A stretch of 20,938 bases of DNA from Eggerthellaceae bacterium UBA5808 (GCA_002417975.1 DIDE01000035.1:1-20938); one strand, 5' to 3'. Positions 7,537-16,391 are shown, counted from the stretch's first letter. Notes: generated by a model from the letters alone, not told the origin. Program-made: numbers and translations.

Positions 7537-8300
7537 TGGCTACGCTTGCTCTTAAAGTTGGATATAACGGGGCGCCATTTTGCGGGTTTGCTCGCCAAAA
7601 AGGCGATGTTCCGACTGTCCAAGGCGACATTGAACGCGTGCTTGAGCTGTTGTTCCATCGCCCCATTGATACTGTTTGTGCTGGGCGAACTGATGCGGGC
7701 GTACATGCGCTTGGTCAGGTGGTGAGCTTTGACCTTGATGATGAGGAACTCGATGGACGCGACCTCGAAAGGTTGCGGCGTTCCTTGGACGCATTGACGC
7801 ACGATGCAATTTCGATTCGTGAGTTGGAAAAAAAGCCCCAGGGATTTAGTGCTCGCTTTAATGCAGTATCTCGTGAGTATCGTTATGCAATTCATTGCGG
7901 TGATTCTCAACCATTGGTGATGCATGATTTTTGCTGGCATGTGGTTGGTCCGCTTAATTGCGCCGCAATGGATCAGGCGGTGCATGTGCTGATTGGAATC
8001 CACGATTTTAAAAGCTTCTGTGTTGCTGCGTCTGCCGTTGGCAAGTCGACAACACGGGAAATAATCGATGCACATGTCGATAAGCGCACCATAGCAGGCG
8101 AAGAATACTATATAGTAACGATCATTGGTACAGCGTTTTTGCATTCAATGATTCGGACCATTGTTGGATCATTAATTCCTATCGGCCGGGGCCGAAAAGA
8201 TACTTATTGGATGAAAGAAGTGCTTGAGGCACGAAATCGTTCTGCTGCTGGCGAAAAGGCTCCCGCCCAAGGTTTGGTTTTCTGGCACGTGATATATTAA
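7536..8300 (+). CDS. truA: tRNA pseudouridine(38-40) synthase
   Basis: Isomerises uridines 38-40 in the anticodon arm of tRNAs to pseudouridine. The protein has 254 residues from the ATG chosen, which is the usual size. The N-terminus VGYNGAPFCGFARQKG and the catalytic motif CAGRTDAGVHALGQ, with the catalytic aspartate at D53, are clear; FNAVSREYRYAI and HDFKSFCVA follow in the order known for the family. The start ATG (7536-7538) shares its A with the dnaE stop (TAATG), indicating translational coupling. A TTG at 7518 in the same frame would add six residues but lies inside dnaE and has no advantage. No terminator hairpin with a T-run is seen between it and the next gene. Confidence 0.96.
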   Translation: MATLALKVGYNGAPFCGFARQKGDVPTVQGDIERVLELLFHRPIDTVCAGRTDAGVHALGQVVSFDLDDEELDGRDLERLRRSLDALTHDAISIRELEKKPQGFSARFNAVSREYRYAIHCGDSQPLVMHDFCWHVVGPLNCAAMDQAVHVLIGIHDFKSFCVAASAVGKSTTREIIDAHVDKRTIAGEEYYIVTIIGTAFLHSMIRTIVGSLIPIGRGRKDTYWMKEVLEARNRSAAGEKAPAQGLVFWHVIY

Positions 8301-8414
8301 GAGGAAAACGGACTATGTTGTACCATGTAGTCGTACCTTGTCTCCTTATGTGCTCATTATGAGACTGATCTGGTGCATGATTTACATATCCATTGGCTAA
8401 TATTCCCGTCTGGA

Positions 8415-8450
8415 TATAATACGAGGTACGGCAATACAGAAGAAGGAGGG
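8415..8450 (+). promoter_or_regulatory. Candidate -10 box and strong ribosome binding site for the 587-residue protein
   Basis: A perfect TATAAT lies at 8415-8420, 38 bases before the ATG at 8459. No good -35 box stands 16-18 bases upstream (ATTGGC at 8392-8397 is poor). AAGGAGGG at 8443-8450 is a near-perfect Shine-Dalgarno with an 8-base spacer and fixes the start. The preceding spacer (8301-8414) holds no convincing gene. Confidence 0.5.
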
Positions 8451-8458
8451 CTGATACT

Positions 8459-10222
8459 ATGTTAGGAAGAAAAAAGCGTAACGATGAGCCCAAGCAGCAA
8501 GAAACTGATAATGCAGCTTCTCCTGATATTGACAAAATCTCTGATGCTCTGACCATAGATATGCAAGCTTGGAGTCGTGTCGAAGAGATTGTAACAATTC
8601 TTCAGCGTGAACCTTCTCCAACACCTGATGATTATCGGCTCCTCCAGGAATTAGATACGCTTGCACATTCTAATAAAACGTTCGTTCAAAATGTGAGTGA
8701 TACGGTAACCGTGAAGAAGTGCGGTGAGACTACGGGCGCAATACCGTCGCTTCCTTTATCCGGCGACAGTAATACTGCTTCTGAAAAGGCTGCTGATGAG
8801 AATTCCAATGATACGGATGTTTCATCGACTGTCGCATCGTTTGAGGCTGAAGATACTGCTCCGATTCCTCAGTGCAATCCGCTGGATTTATCAGGAAAGA
8901 TTGCTCCTGTACCTCCAAAAGAAAAAGAGCATACGCTTCCGTTTGAGAGTTTGCCTAAATGGGCTCAAGAGAATGCTCAATCTGATGAAGTTGCGGCGTT
9001 CTTCAATGGCCCAAGTGACCATTCTGAAGAGCCTATTCCTGTTGTGATTCCTCGCGGGCATGGCAAGTTCTCTAAGTTGAAAGGCGTATCTGATATTGCG
9101 GATGCAGTAAGTACTGCAGATACGCCAAATGCAACGGAGGCTACGGATTCGTTGGATGCTGCTGGTACCGCAAGCGCTGTAAATGTAGTAAGCGCTGTAG
9201 ATATGCCAAATGCAGTAGATGCGCCAAGCGTATCCAGCGTTATAGATACATCAACGGTGGATGCGCCACGCGCTGCGAGTGCTGATGACACATCAAGTGC
9301 AGCAGGTAAACGTGCAACTGCAGATTCGTTAGATATATCAGATGCTGCAGACACGTCAAATGCAGCACGCATTGCGGATACGCTAGACGCCGGCAATACA
9401 GCAACTCATGCAAATGAGCACGTTGTAATTTCGGAAGTTGGACCCGATGAGGGAAGTATGACCGAGCATGAGGCTGTTTCGTATTTTTCTAGTTGCGAGC
9501 AGGCTGACGATGAAGAAGATGTCGAAGACGTCGTCGAATCCGATGATGTTCAAACTGATGTCGAGAATGCAATCGATAAAAACGTTGCAAACGATGGTAA
9601 GAGCAGTGTCGGGAATGCTGTCGAGAACGACAATCAGGATTCTGATCCCTCTACATCTTCGTCAGTGCCAGCAGATGAGCCGATGGACCCATTGTTGGTG
9701 GAGTGCATCAATAACCTTAAACAGCGTGAGCGTGAAGAAAAACAGTCTCTGATTGATAAAGAAAATAAGCCTGCACCGTCCTTGAACGAGCCGGTCGATC
9801 AGATAATAGCTGAATCGGCACCAAACAGTGAAACAAAGGGTTTAGAGACCGAGCAAGCAACCGGACCTAAAGATACGCAGGCACAGATTGATTGTCACCT
9901 TTGGCAAGAGTCCGAGCACCAGGTTGAATTAGAATCCGAGCTCAAGCCCGAGTCTCAACCCCAATCTGAAATCAAACAAGAGTCTGAGTCTCAAACTGAT
10001 CAAGCATTCGAATCCCATACGGTTGATCAGAAGCTGCAATACAAGGAAGCGGACGATACACGTGACGATCGAATTGCTGATGCGTCTGCCGAAGTGGCAC
10101 GTACACTCAAACAGTCGCCATCGCACTTTCAGTGTGTATACACGTCAAGGGATGGGCGTCTTGTTGTGTTTGAAGATGCCGAAGGGCATCTGTCGGCAGT
10201 TGATGTGAACAAACTCGCATAA
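8459..10222 (+). CDS. Hypothetical acidic, low-complexity protein
   Basis: I do not recognise this 587-residue protein. It has a short basic start (MLGRKKRNDEPKQQ), a possible small helical domain at about 25-80 (DIDKISDALTIDMQAWSRVE onward), and then a very long low-complexity middle. Residues about 215-320 are dominated by Ala, Ser, Asp, Thr and Val in loose repeats such as VSTADTPNA and VSAVDMPNA; about 340-400 are Asp/Glu-rich; about 470-530 are Glu/Gln/Ser-rich (ESELKPESQPQSEIKQES). The last ~35 residues (SHFQCVYTSRDGRLVVFEDA, then GHLSAVDVNKLA) look like a small folded beta unit. There is no signal peptide or membrane helix, so it is probably cytoplasmic and mostly disordered. The start is well supported by AAGGAGGG. 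It stands alone between truA and a convergent asnB. Confidence 0.8.
   Translation: MLGRKKRNDEPKQQETDNAASPDIDKISDALTIDMQAWSRVEEIVTILQREPSPTPDDYRLLQELDTLAHSNKTFVQNVSDTVTVKKCGETTGAIPSLPLSGDSNTASEKAADENSNDTDVSSTVASFEAEDTAPIPQCNPLDLSGKIAPVPPKEKEHTLPFESLPKWAQENAQSDEVAAFFNGPSDHSEEPIPVVIPRGHGKFSKLKGVSDIADAVSTADTPNATEATDSLDAAGTASAVNVVSAVDMPNAVDAPSVSSVIDTSTVDAPRAASADDTSSAAGKRATADSLDISDAADTSNAARIADTLDAGNTATHANEHVVISEVGPDEGSMTEHEAVSYFSSCEQADDEEDVEDVVESDDVQTDVENAIDKNVANDGKSSVGNAVENDNQDSDPSTSSSVPADEPMDPLLVECINNLKQREREEKQSLIDKENKPAPSLNEPVDQIIAESAPNSETKGLETEQATGPKDTQAQIDCHLWQESEHQVELESELKPESQPQSEIKQESESQTDQAFESHTVDQKLQYKEADDTRDDRIADASAEVARTLKQSPSHFQCVYTSRDGRLVVFEDAEGHLSAVDVNKLA
9107..9214 (+). repeat. In-frame 27-nt repeat pair inside the low-complexity gene
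   Basis: A 27-base unit at 9107-9133 returns at 9188-9214 (offset 81 bases, exactly 27 codons) with four mismatches, encoding VSTADTPNA and VSAVDMPNA. Further weaker copies continue to about 9400 (for example STVDAPRAA and SDAADTSNAA). The in-frame spacing points to growth by duplication under coding constraint. Confidence 0.75.
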
Positions 10223-10257
10223 GCGGCTTCTATCCGATCTGTACGTCAGAACAAATA

Positions 10258-10290
10258 AACGCTCCCTAGAATCAAATCCTAGGGAGCGTT
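10258..10290 (-). terminator. Terminator between convergent genes, best fit for asnB
   Basis: A perfect 12-bp stem (10258-10269 with 10279-10290) and 9-base loop. On the minus strand the stem ends in GCGTTTATTTGTTC, giving a U-rich tail, so it suits asnB; on the plus strand the hairpin is followed by CGCTATC without a T-run, so it is weaker for the 587-residue gene. Confidence 0.8.
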
Positions 10291-10365
10291 CGCTATCGAG
10301 AGCATTCGCTATCAGTCTTTGGATGCGCTTACATAATTGACTTAACCTATGCGACAACTGTCAGC

Positions 10366-10423
10366 GTGCAACTGCTCAAATGCTCATCGATTCAGCAGCT
10401 CAAATATTCAAGCCTAGTTGCAC
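10366..10423. repeat. Inverted repeat just after the asnB stop
   Basis: GTGCAACT (10366-10373) and AGTTGCAC (10416-10423) form 8-bp perfect arms with a 42-base loop that itself contains two GCTCAAAT copies. It may form a stem in the asnB 3' untranslated region; function unknown. Confidence 0.45.
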
Positions 10424-10425
10424 AT

Positions 10426-12360
10426 TTAGATCGCTTGTTTTTCGGGAACTTTCCGATCCACAAAGTAGATGCGATACCACATCAGGAACATAGCGATAAT
10501 CCAGATCTTACGTGAGTTATCGCGATCGCCTCGCTTATGCTCATCCAATAAGTCGATAAGCATTTCGACATTGAAGAACTTTTGAGCTTCTTCGCTTGTG
10601 AACCAATCGTGTACGAGTTTGTAATAACGGTCCTGGCGAAGCCATAACTTAAGCGGGACAGGGAATCCGAGTTTTTCCTTTTCGGCCCAGTCTTTAGGAA
10701 TTACTCGTTTAGCAGCTTGGCGCAGAGCGATCTTTGTTTGGTCAGAGTTTGTCTTGTAGCACGTAGGAATTGTGCGCGCTACATTCCATACCTCTTTATC
10801 GAGGAAGGGGACACGGCTTTCCAGCGAATGAGCCATAGCCATCTTGTCGGTCTTGAGCAAGATGTCACCGATGAGCCAAAAGTTGAGGTCAAGATATTGC
10901 ATACGTGTTGTCTCATCTAGGTCGGCAACATCCTTATATACAGGTGCCGTTAATTGCTGCGGCGTAACGGTTGTCGCTTGATGCTTAAGAAGACGAGCTC
11001 GCTCAGCAGGGGAGAACGCTACACCATTTGCGTTGGTATAGTACCAATCTTCGACCGTTTCGCTTGCACGCTCAAGATAGTTTGCACCGCGCAGATGAAG
11101 CGAACGGAATGCGCTCGAAGCTCCGTGAAGAAGTCCTTTAGGGCACCAGGCAAGTTTCTGATTAGCAAAAGGTGTCTGATAAATTTTATAGCCACCAAAG
11201 AGTTCGTCTGCCCCTTCGCCCGAAAGAACAGCCTTAACCTTGCGCGATGCCTCGGCATCTACAAAGTAGAGTGCAACGGCGCTGGGATCAGCTGACGGTT
11301 CGTCCATATGCCACTGCATACGGGGAAGGCTCTTCCAGAAGTCGTCTTCGGTAATGACACGTGAATTGTTCTCAATGTGCAGGGTATCGGAAAGTTCTTT
11401 AGCCCAACTGATCTCATCGCGCTCGCCAGAGTACTCAGAAAATCCCACGGTGAATGTCTTAATGCGGTCACTCTGCTTGTTAAGGTCTGCAGTAAGGTAG
11501 CTCGAATCAATGCCACTTGAGAGGAATGATCCTACTTCGACGTCGGCAACCATGTGATAGCGAACAGAATCTTCCATTGCGGCATCGATTTCGTTAACCG
11601 TGTCTTCGAAACTTCTGGTCGTATCAAAATCGTACGTCGGTTTCCAATAGCGCTTTTTTTCCATGGTCCCATCAGCGTGCACCGTTAAGCTGTGCGCAGG
11701 ATCAAGTTTAAAGATTCCCTTGAAGAATGTTTCGGGCAATGCCGAAAACTGGAAGCACAGATACTGGTCAAGAGCTTCTTCATTGAGCTCGCGATGGTAT
11801 GCAGGATGTTCAAGAATGGATTTGATCTCTGATGCGAAAATGAAATGGCCGTTAGCCATTGTGTAGTAGAACGGCTTAATTCCAAAAAAGTCGCGTGCGC
11901 AGAATAGTTCTTTGGTTGAGCGATTCCAAATGGCAAAGGCAAACATACCACGCACACGCTGAAGAAGATCTTCTCCCCATGCAAGATAAGAAACGAGGAG
12001 CACTTCGGTACCAGAGGTGGTCGTAAATGACCAGCCGTCTTTTTGGAGTTCTTCGCGCAGCTCGCGGTAGTTATAGATTTCTCCATTGAACACAATCGCA
12101 TATTCTCCCGAAGTGAAAGGCATACCGTCTTGCGCTGCAGGGCTTGATACGATGCTTGATTGTTCGCCAGTCTCGCGGACCATAGGCTGATTGCCGCCCT
12201 TGAGATCGATAAGTGAAAGACGACGGTGTCCAAATGCGATGCCGTCGGCAAGGTATTGGCCCTCTCCGTCGGGGCCACGGTGTGCCATAATGTCGCACAT
12301 ATTTTTTAGGATAGATGCATCGGCACTGGTCGCGCCGGTGAATCCGCAGATACCGCACAT
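10426..12360 (-). CDS. asnB: Asparagine synthetase (glutamine-hydrolysing)
   Basis: Makes asparagine from aspartate, glutamine and ATP. The 644-residue protein begins MCGICGFTG with the N-terminal nucleophile C2. The glutaminase domain has AHRGPDGEGQY (about 26-36), FNGEIYNYRELR (91-102) and RDFFGIKPFYY. The synthetase domain has the PP-loop as SFLSSGIDSSYL (278-289), then AVLSGEGADELFGGY and SLESRVPFLD. The SSGIDSS form and length resemble the longer AsnB/AsnO group found in Firmicutes and actinobacteria rather than the 554-residue E. coli AsnB. Between GGNQPM and FNGEIYN there are about 30 residues, more than the usual ~10, so an insertion rich in Ser/Gln sits at about 62-86. On the minus strand GAAGGAG lies 8 bases before the ATG. 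It is divergent from a sodium symporter gene, suggesting a shared amino-acid theme. Confidence 0.95.
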   Translation of the reverse strand: MCGICGFTGATSADASILKNMCDIMAHRGPDGEGQYLADGIAFGHRRLSLIDLKGGNQPMVRETGEQSSIVSSPAAQDGMPFTSGEYAIVFNGEIYNYRELREELQKDGWSFTTTSGTEVLLVSYLAWGEDLLQRVRGMFAFAIWNRSTKELFCARDFFGIKPFYYTMANGHFIFASEIKSILEHPAYHRELNEEALDQYLCFQFSALPETFFKGIFKLDPAHSLTVHADGTMEKKRYWKPTYDFDTTRSFEDTVNEIDAAMEDSVRYHMVADVEVGSFLSSGIDSSYLTADLNKQSDRIKTFTVGFSEYSGERDEISWAKELSDTLHIENNSRVITEDDFWKSLPRMQWHMDEPSADPSAVALYFVDAEASRKVKAVLSGEGADELFGGYKIYQTPFANQKLAWCPKGLLHGASSAFRSLHLRGANYLERASETVEDWYYTNANGVAFSPAERARLLKHQATTVTPQQLTAPVYKDVADLDETTRMQYLDLNFWLIGDILLKTDKMAMAHSLESRVPFLDKEVWNVARTIPTCYKTNSDQTKIALRQAAKRVIPKDWAEKEKLGFPVPLKLWLRQDRYYKLVHDWFTSEEAQKFFNVEMLIDLLDEHKRGDRDNSRKIWIIAMFLMWYRIYFVDRKVPEKQAI

Positions 12361-12525
12361 AGGCGTTGCTCCTTCGTGTTAAATACAATGCGTATATGAT
12401 ACTGCATGCGATCGGTTTGACTGTTTCATCTCTAATAAACTTACGTTAATTCACCGACGCTCCTTACTAAAACTATCAATGTCTTTGTGAAACTGAACGT
12501 AGCGACTTTAAGGAAATACCCCCGT

Positions 12526-12594
12526 TTACGGAGCTTCACGAAGCGTAATTGTTACTAAACAGTTATACTTTCAAAAGTTACACAAAGCAGGAGG
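12526..12594 (+). promoter_or_regulatory. Candidate control region of the sodium symporter gene
   Basis: Within the 243-base divergent spacer, an interrupted palindrome TTACG...CGTAA (12526-12530 and 12544-12548, with CTTC/GAAG inside) precedes TATACT at 12564-12569, a plausible -10 box, although no good -35 box is at the right distance. AGGAGG at 12589-12594 is 9 bases before the ATG. The dyad could be an operator; this is inference from symmetry only. Confidence 0.35.
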
Positions 12595-12603
12595 TTAAAT
12601 AGC

Positions 12604-14007
12604 ATGAAAATTGCCGGAAGTGCCCAGCGCTCAGCCTGGACAGGCAAATGGGGCTTTATTTTTGCGACCGCAGCAAGTGCGATCGGTTTGGGAAACCTGT
12701 GGCGTTTCCCCTACTTAGCAGCTAAATATGGTGGAGGAGCGTTCCTCCTCGTATACATTATTCTCGTTGTAACATTTGGCTATGCGCTGATGATGGCTGA
12801 ATCAGCTCTTGGTCGTAAAACGGGGCTAAGTACTATTGGTGCATTCTCGAGCTTCGGGAAAAAATATGCGATTATCGGTATCCTTGCAAGCGTGGTGCCT
12901 TTTATTATTACGCCGTATTATTGCTTAATCGGTGCGTGGGTTACCAAATACATGGTGTCCTATTTGACCGAACCAGCATCGGTAATCGCTGATCCTACGT
13001 ATTTTTCGAGTTTCATTTTGCAGAACAACGAGACATTTTTGTGGTTGTTACTCTTTATCTTGTTGGTTGTACTCGTTATCGCTTTAGGCGTTCAAAAGGG
13101 CATCGAACGTGTGAGCAAGGTACTTGTTATTGCGCTATTTGTCTTAGCGATTGTCATCACGGGGTATTCGCTGACGCTTCCAGGTGCTATGGATGGTTTG
13201 GCGTATTTTCTTATCCCAGACTTTTCAAAGTTTTCGCTCAATCTTGTTGTTGCGGCAATGGGGCAGATGTTCTTTAGTCTGTCGCTTGCAATGGGCATTA
13301 TGGTCACCTACGGATCATACTTTAAAAAGAGTGAGGATCTGGAGCAATCGGTTCGCTACATTGAAGTATTCGATACGCTGATTGCATTCCTTGCAGGAAC
13401 GATGATCATCCCTGCAGCGTTTGCTGTAAGTGGCAGTGCGGATGCTGTTTCGGCTAAAGCTGGACCAAGCTTGATGTTTGGTGCGCTTCCGCAGGTCTTT
13501 CAGAACTTGGGTGCGGCAGGCAATGTTATCGGATTCATCTTTTTCGCCTTGGTATTTGCCGCGGCCTTAACGAGCGCTATATCGCTTTTTGAGGCGTGTG
13601 TGTCTATTATCGCTGATGCATTCCATGTGACGCGAAGGCGAGCAATCGTCGCAGTCACTATTATTATTGGCGCACTCGGTGTGCTCGTTGATGCGGGCTA
13701 TAACGGATTGCTCAACGTGGACCTTATGTATTCGTTATTTGGCATAGGCAATTACGGAGATGATCAGCTGCTCGATTTCTTCGACTTTATCTCTAATACG
13801 ATTCTTATGCCGATTGTCTCGCTGCTCACCTGTCTGTTCGTTGGGTATGTGATTAAGCCTAAGACTATTATTGACGAGGTCGAGCAATCGTCTGAATTTA
13901 AGGGCAAGAAGCTTTTCGTTGTAATGACTAAGTACATTGCCCCTGTTTTTGTCGTAACAATTTTAGTTTCATATGTACTTAACACGATGGGCATTATCAG
14001 CCTATGA
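12604..14007 (+). CDS. Neurotransmitter:sodium symporter (NSS) family amino-acid transporter
   Basis: Sodium-coupled inner-membrane transporter with the LeuT fold, 467 residues and about 11-12 hydrophobic helices. TM1 has the family hallmark ASAIGLGNLWRFPYLAAKYG followed by GGGAF, covering sodium and substrate sites in the unwound part of the helix. TM6 reads FFSLSLAMGIMVTYGSYFKK and TM8 contains ALTSAIS, matching the second sodium site of LeuT. Bacterial members move hydrophobic or aromatic amino acids (LeuT, TnaT, MhsT); the exact substrate cannot be read here. The start is supported by AGGAGG 9 bases upstream. It is divergent from asnB and ends in its own terminator at 14031-14058. Confidence 0.94.
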   Translation: MKIAGSAQRSAWTGKWGFIFATAASAIGLGNLWRFPYLAAKYGGGAFLLVYIILVVTFGYALMMAESALGRKTGLSTIGAFSSFGKKYAIIGILASVVPFIITPYYCLIGAWVTKYMVSYLTEPASVIADPTYFSSFILQNNETFLWLLLFILLVVLVIALGVQKGIERVSKVLVIALFVLAIVITGYSLTLPGAMDGLAYFLIPDFSKFSLNLVVAAMGQMFFSLSLAMGIMVTYGSYFKKSEDLEQSVRYIEVFDTLIAFLAGTMIIPAAFAVSGSADAVSAKAGPSLMFGALPQVFQNLGAAGNVIGFIFFALVFAAALTSAISLFEACVSIIADAFHVTRRRAIVAVTIIIGALGVLVDAGYNGLLNVDLMYSLFGIGNYGDDQLLDFFDFISNTILMPIVSLLTCLFVGYVIKPKTIIDEVEQSSEFKGKKLFVVMTKYIAPVFVVTILVSYVLNTMGIISL

Positions 14008-14030
14008 TAGATGCATCATCTACGTGGAAT

Positions 14031-14062
14031 GGCTCCATCGTCTCTGGATGATGGAGCCGCTC
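14031..14062 (+). terminator. Terminator after the sodium symporter gene
   Basis: GGCTCCATC (14031-14039) pairs perfectly with GATGGAGCC (14050-14058); the stem can be extended by three more pairs including one G-T, leaving a 4-base loop. A pyrimidine-rich tail, GCTCTTCTTGT, follows. It lies 23 bases after the stop. Confidence 0.8.
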
Positions 14063-14138
14063 TTCTTGTATGATGAAGCCATATAAGAAGTTATCATGTT
14101 TGATTAATTACTACGTTTACACGTTCAAAGGAGTTGTA

Positions 14139-15203
14139 ATGTCGCTTTCTATCGGCATCGTCGGACTTCCTAATGTTGGAAAATCCACCCTTTTCACGGC
14201 TTTGACCAGCAAAGGGGGACTTGCTGCTAACTATCCTTTTGCTACCATCGAACCCAATGTAGGCATTGTCCCTGTTCCTGATCGTCGTCTTGATCGATTA
14301 GCCGAAATTGATCACCCAGCACGCATCGTGCCTGCGACGGTCGAATTCGTTGATATTGCTGGACTTGTTGCTGGTGCATCAAAGGGTGAAGGACTCGGCA
14401 ACCAATTCCTTGCTAATATTCGTGAAACGGACGCAATCTGCGAGGTCGTACGATTCTTTAGTGATCCCGATGTTGTCCATGTAGCAGGAACAGTTGATCC
14501 TTCAAGCGATGTTGAAACGATTAAGACAGAGCTCATTCTTGCCGATATGGCAACGATCGATAAAGCCATGGATCGTTTGGAAAAAGAAGCTAAGCGCGAC
14601 AAGTCCTTAAAGCTGCGCTATGAAACAGCGCAAAAAGTCGCTGCTGGACTTAATGAGGGGCATCGTGCACGCACGCTCGATTTAACCGATGATGAGCGCG
14701 AAAGTTTGTACGACCTTCATTTACTGACGATGAAACCAATGCTTTACATTGCTAATGTTGATGAGGATGCGCTCGACAAACCTGTCGCCCAGATCGACGG
14801 AACTGATCCGGTGCCTATTTGTGCAAAAGTAGAGGCTGATCTTTCTGAGTTAGACCCTGCCGAAGCTAAAGAGTATCTTGATGCACTCGGACTTACAGAG
14901 AGCGGTCTTGCTCGTCTTGTTCGAGAAGCGTATCACCTGCTCGGTCTTCAGAGTTTCTTTACGAGTGGCGAAACCGAATCTCGTGCATGGACGGTAGCAA
15001 TTGGAGCAAAGGCTCCGCAAGCTGCAGGCGTTATCCACTCCGATTTTGAGCGTGGATTCATTAAGGCCGAGACGGCAAGCTTTGATGATTATTCAGAGCT
15101 CGACGGAGAAGCTGGATGCCGTAGCGCAGGAAAGTTACGCCAAGAGGGCAAAGACTATGTCGTTCAAGATGGCGACATCATGCATTTCAAGTTTAACGTC
15201 TAG
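14139..15203 (+). CDS. ychF: Redox-regulated ATPase YchF (Obg-family)
   Basis: Ribosome-associated P-loop NTPase of the OBG family that prefers ATP. The 354-residue protein has the P-loop GLPNVGKST at 9-17, FATIEPNVG, the DIAGLVAGASKGEGLGNQFL switch region, and NVDE in place of the NKxD motif of true GTPases, which explains ATP use. The C-terminal TGS domain is recognisable (SRAWTVAIGAKAPQAAGVIH through YVVQDGDIMHFKFNV). The start is set by AAAGGAG at 14127-14133, five bases before ATG 14139; an in-frame ATG at 14070 would add 23 residues that do not belong to the family. It heads a same-strand run with the aldo/keto reductase and lar genes; the next start is 60 bases away. Confidence 0.96.
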   Translation: MSLSIGIVGLPNVGKSTLFTALTSKGGLAANYPFATIEPNVGIVPVPDRRLDRLAEIDHPARIVPATVEFVDIAGLVAGASKGEGLGNQFLANIRETDAICEVVRFFSDPDVVHVAGTVDPSSDVETIKTELILADMATIDKAMDRLEKEAKRDKSLKLRYETAQKVAAGLNEGHRARTLDLTDDERESLYDLHLLTMKPMLYIANVDEDALDKPVAQIDGTDPVPICAKVEADLSELDPAEAKEYLDALGLTESGLARLVREAYHLLGLQSFFTSGETESRAWTVAIGAKAPQAAGVIHSDFERGFIKAETASFDDYSELDGEAGCRSAGKLRQEGKDYVVQDGDIMHFKFNV

Positions 15204-15263
15204 ATCGCACGACAGATTTTTGTACGAAAAGGATTATGCCAGAAAGGTAATGAGGTGACTGCT

Positions 15264-16388
15264 ATGGAACGTACGTTGGATAATAAAAAGCTTGGGTTCG
15301 GTCTGATGCGTCTTCCTCAATGTGGCGAAGGTGACCAGAAGCATATTGATGTTGACCAGCTCAAACAAATGGTCGATACGTTTTTGAATGCGGGATTTTC
15401 CTATTTTGATACGGCATTTGTCTATCATGATGGACATTCAGAAACAGCAATCAAAGAAGCTCTTATTGATCGCTATCCGCGCGATCAATTTCAGCTTGCT
15501 ACAAAATTAGCGGCTTGGTCTGCAAAGAGTGCAGATGAGGCCAAGCACCAGTTCCAGGAATCACTGGATCGTACAGGTGCGGGTTACTTTGATTATTACC
15601 TTTTGCATAATCTAGGCGATACGCGTACGGCGCTTTTTGAAACGTATGGCATATGGGACTTTGTTAAAGAAATGAAGCGTAAAGGACTTATCCGCCATAT
15701 TGGTTTTTCGATTCATGATAAAGCTGATGCTCTGGAAAAGGTACTTGAAGCGCATCCAGATGTTGATTTCGTCCAATTGCAGATTAATTGGGCAGACTGG
15801 GATGATCCTCAGATCGAATCGCGACGTTGCTACGAAGTTGCACGAGCGCATCATAAACCTGTGGTGATCATGGAGCCGGTAAAAGGTGGATCGCTGCTTA
15901 AGCTACGTGATGATGTAGTTGCTCCATTAAGAGATGCAGATCCATCAGCATCGCTCGTTTCGTGGTGTTTGCGCTTTGCGGCATCGCTTCCTGGTGTTCT
16001 TGCCGTGCTCTCAGGTATGTCGGATACTGCGCAGATGAACCAGAATTGCAGCATCCTTCGCGATTTCACTCCGCTGAATGCAACCGAGCAAGCGGCTATT
16101 GTCCAAGCGCGGAAACGCCTTGCAAGCTTGCCCATGATCCCTTGTACCGATTGCCGGTACTGTATGAAGGGCTGTCCTCAGGGAGTTGCGATACCTGCAG
16201 CGCTTGCATCACTGAATATTCTGTCACTATATGGTGACAGGCACCGTGCTCAAGAAAATTACAATTGGAACGCAATGGATCATCCCGCATCGTCATGTAT
16301 TGAATGTGGCCAATGCGAAGATGTATGTCCACAGCATATTGATATAATTAATCACCTACAAGAAGCCACCCAACAGTTCGAAGGATGA
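15264..16388 (+). CDS. Aldo/keto reductase with two C-terminal [4Fe-4S] motifs
   Basis: Oxidoreductase of the aldo/keto reductase family fused to a ferredoxin-like tail; substrate unknown. Counting from ATG 15264 (374 residues), the catalytic tetrad is present: D49 and Y54 (YFDTAFVYHDG), K81 (LATKL) and H115 (YYLLH). The C-terminal part has two C-x2-C-x2-C-x3-C-P motifs, C294/C297/C300/C304 and C345/C348/C351/C355, each able to hold a [4Fe-4S] cluster. This architecture is common in strict anaerobes. GAGGTG ends six bases before ATG 15264; a GTG at 15255 in frame would add three residues and is an alternative start. larE begins three bases after the stop, so the two are surely co-transcribed. 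Confidence 0.93.
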   Translation: MERTLDNKKLGFGLMRLPQCGEGDQKHIDVDQLKQMVDTFLNAGFSYFDTAFVYHDGHSETAIKEALIDRYPRDQFQLATKLAAWSAKSADEAKHQFQESLDRTGAGYFDYYLLHNLGDTRTALFETYGIWDFVKEMKRKGLIRHIGFSIHDKADALEKVLEAHPDVDFVQLQINWADWDDPQIESRRCYEVARAHHKPVVIMEPVKGGSLLKLRDDVVAPLRDADPSASLVSWCLRFAASLPGVLAVLSGMSDTAQMNQNCSILRDFTPLNATEQAAIVQARKRLASLPMIPCTDCRYCMKGCPQGVAIPAALASLNILSLYGDRHRAQENYNWNAMDHPASSCIECGQCEDVCPQHIDIINHLQEATQQFEG

Positions 16389-16391
16389 CAG

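Noticed and set aside
7380..8144. 254-residue minus-strand frame over truA
   Set aside because: Antisense shadow of truA and the end of dnaE; the plus-strand TruA motifs are clear.
8315..8362. 15-codon frame between truA and the 587-residue gene (MLYHVVVPCLLMCSL)
   Set aside because: Too short to judge, with only a weak GAGG upstream; no family or context supports it.
8977..9396. 139-residue Ala/Ser/Val-rich minus-strand frame
   Set aside because: A mirror of the repeat-rich middle of the 587-residue gene; low stop frequency follows from the repeat composition.
11685..12278. 197-residue minus-strand frame inside asnB
   Set aside because: It is an out-of-frame shadow of asnB on the same strand.
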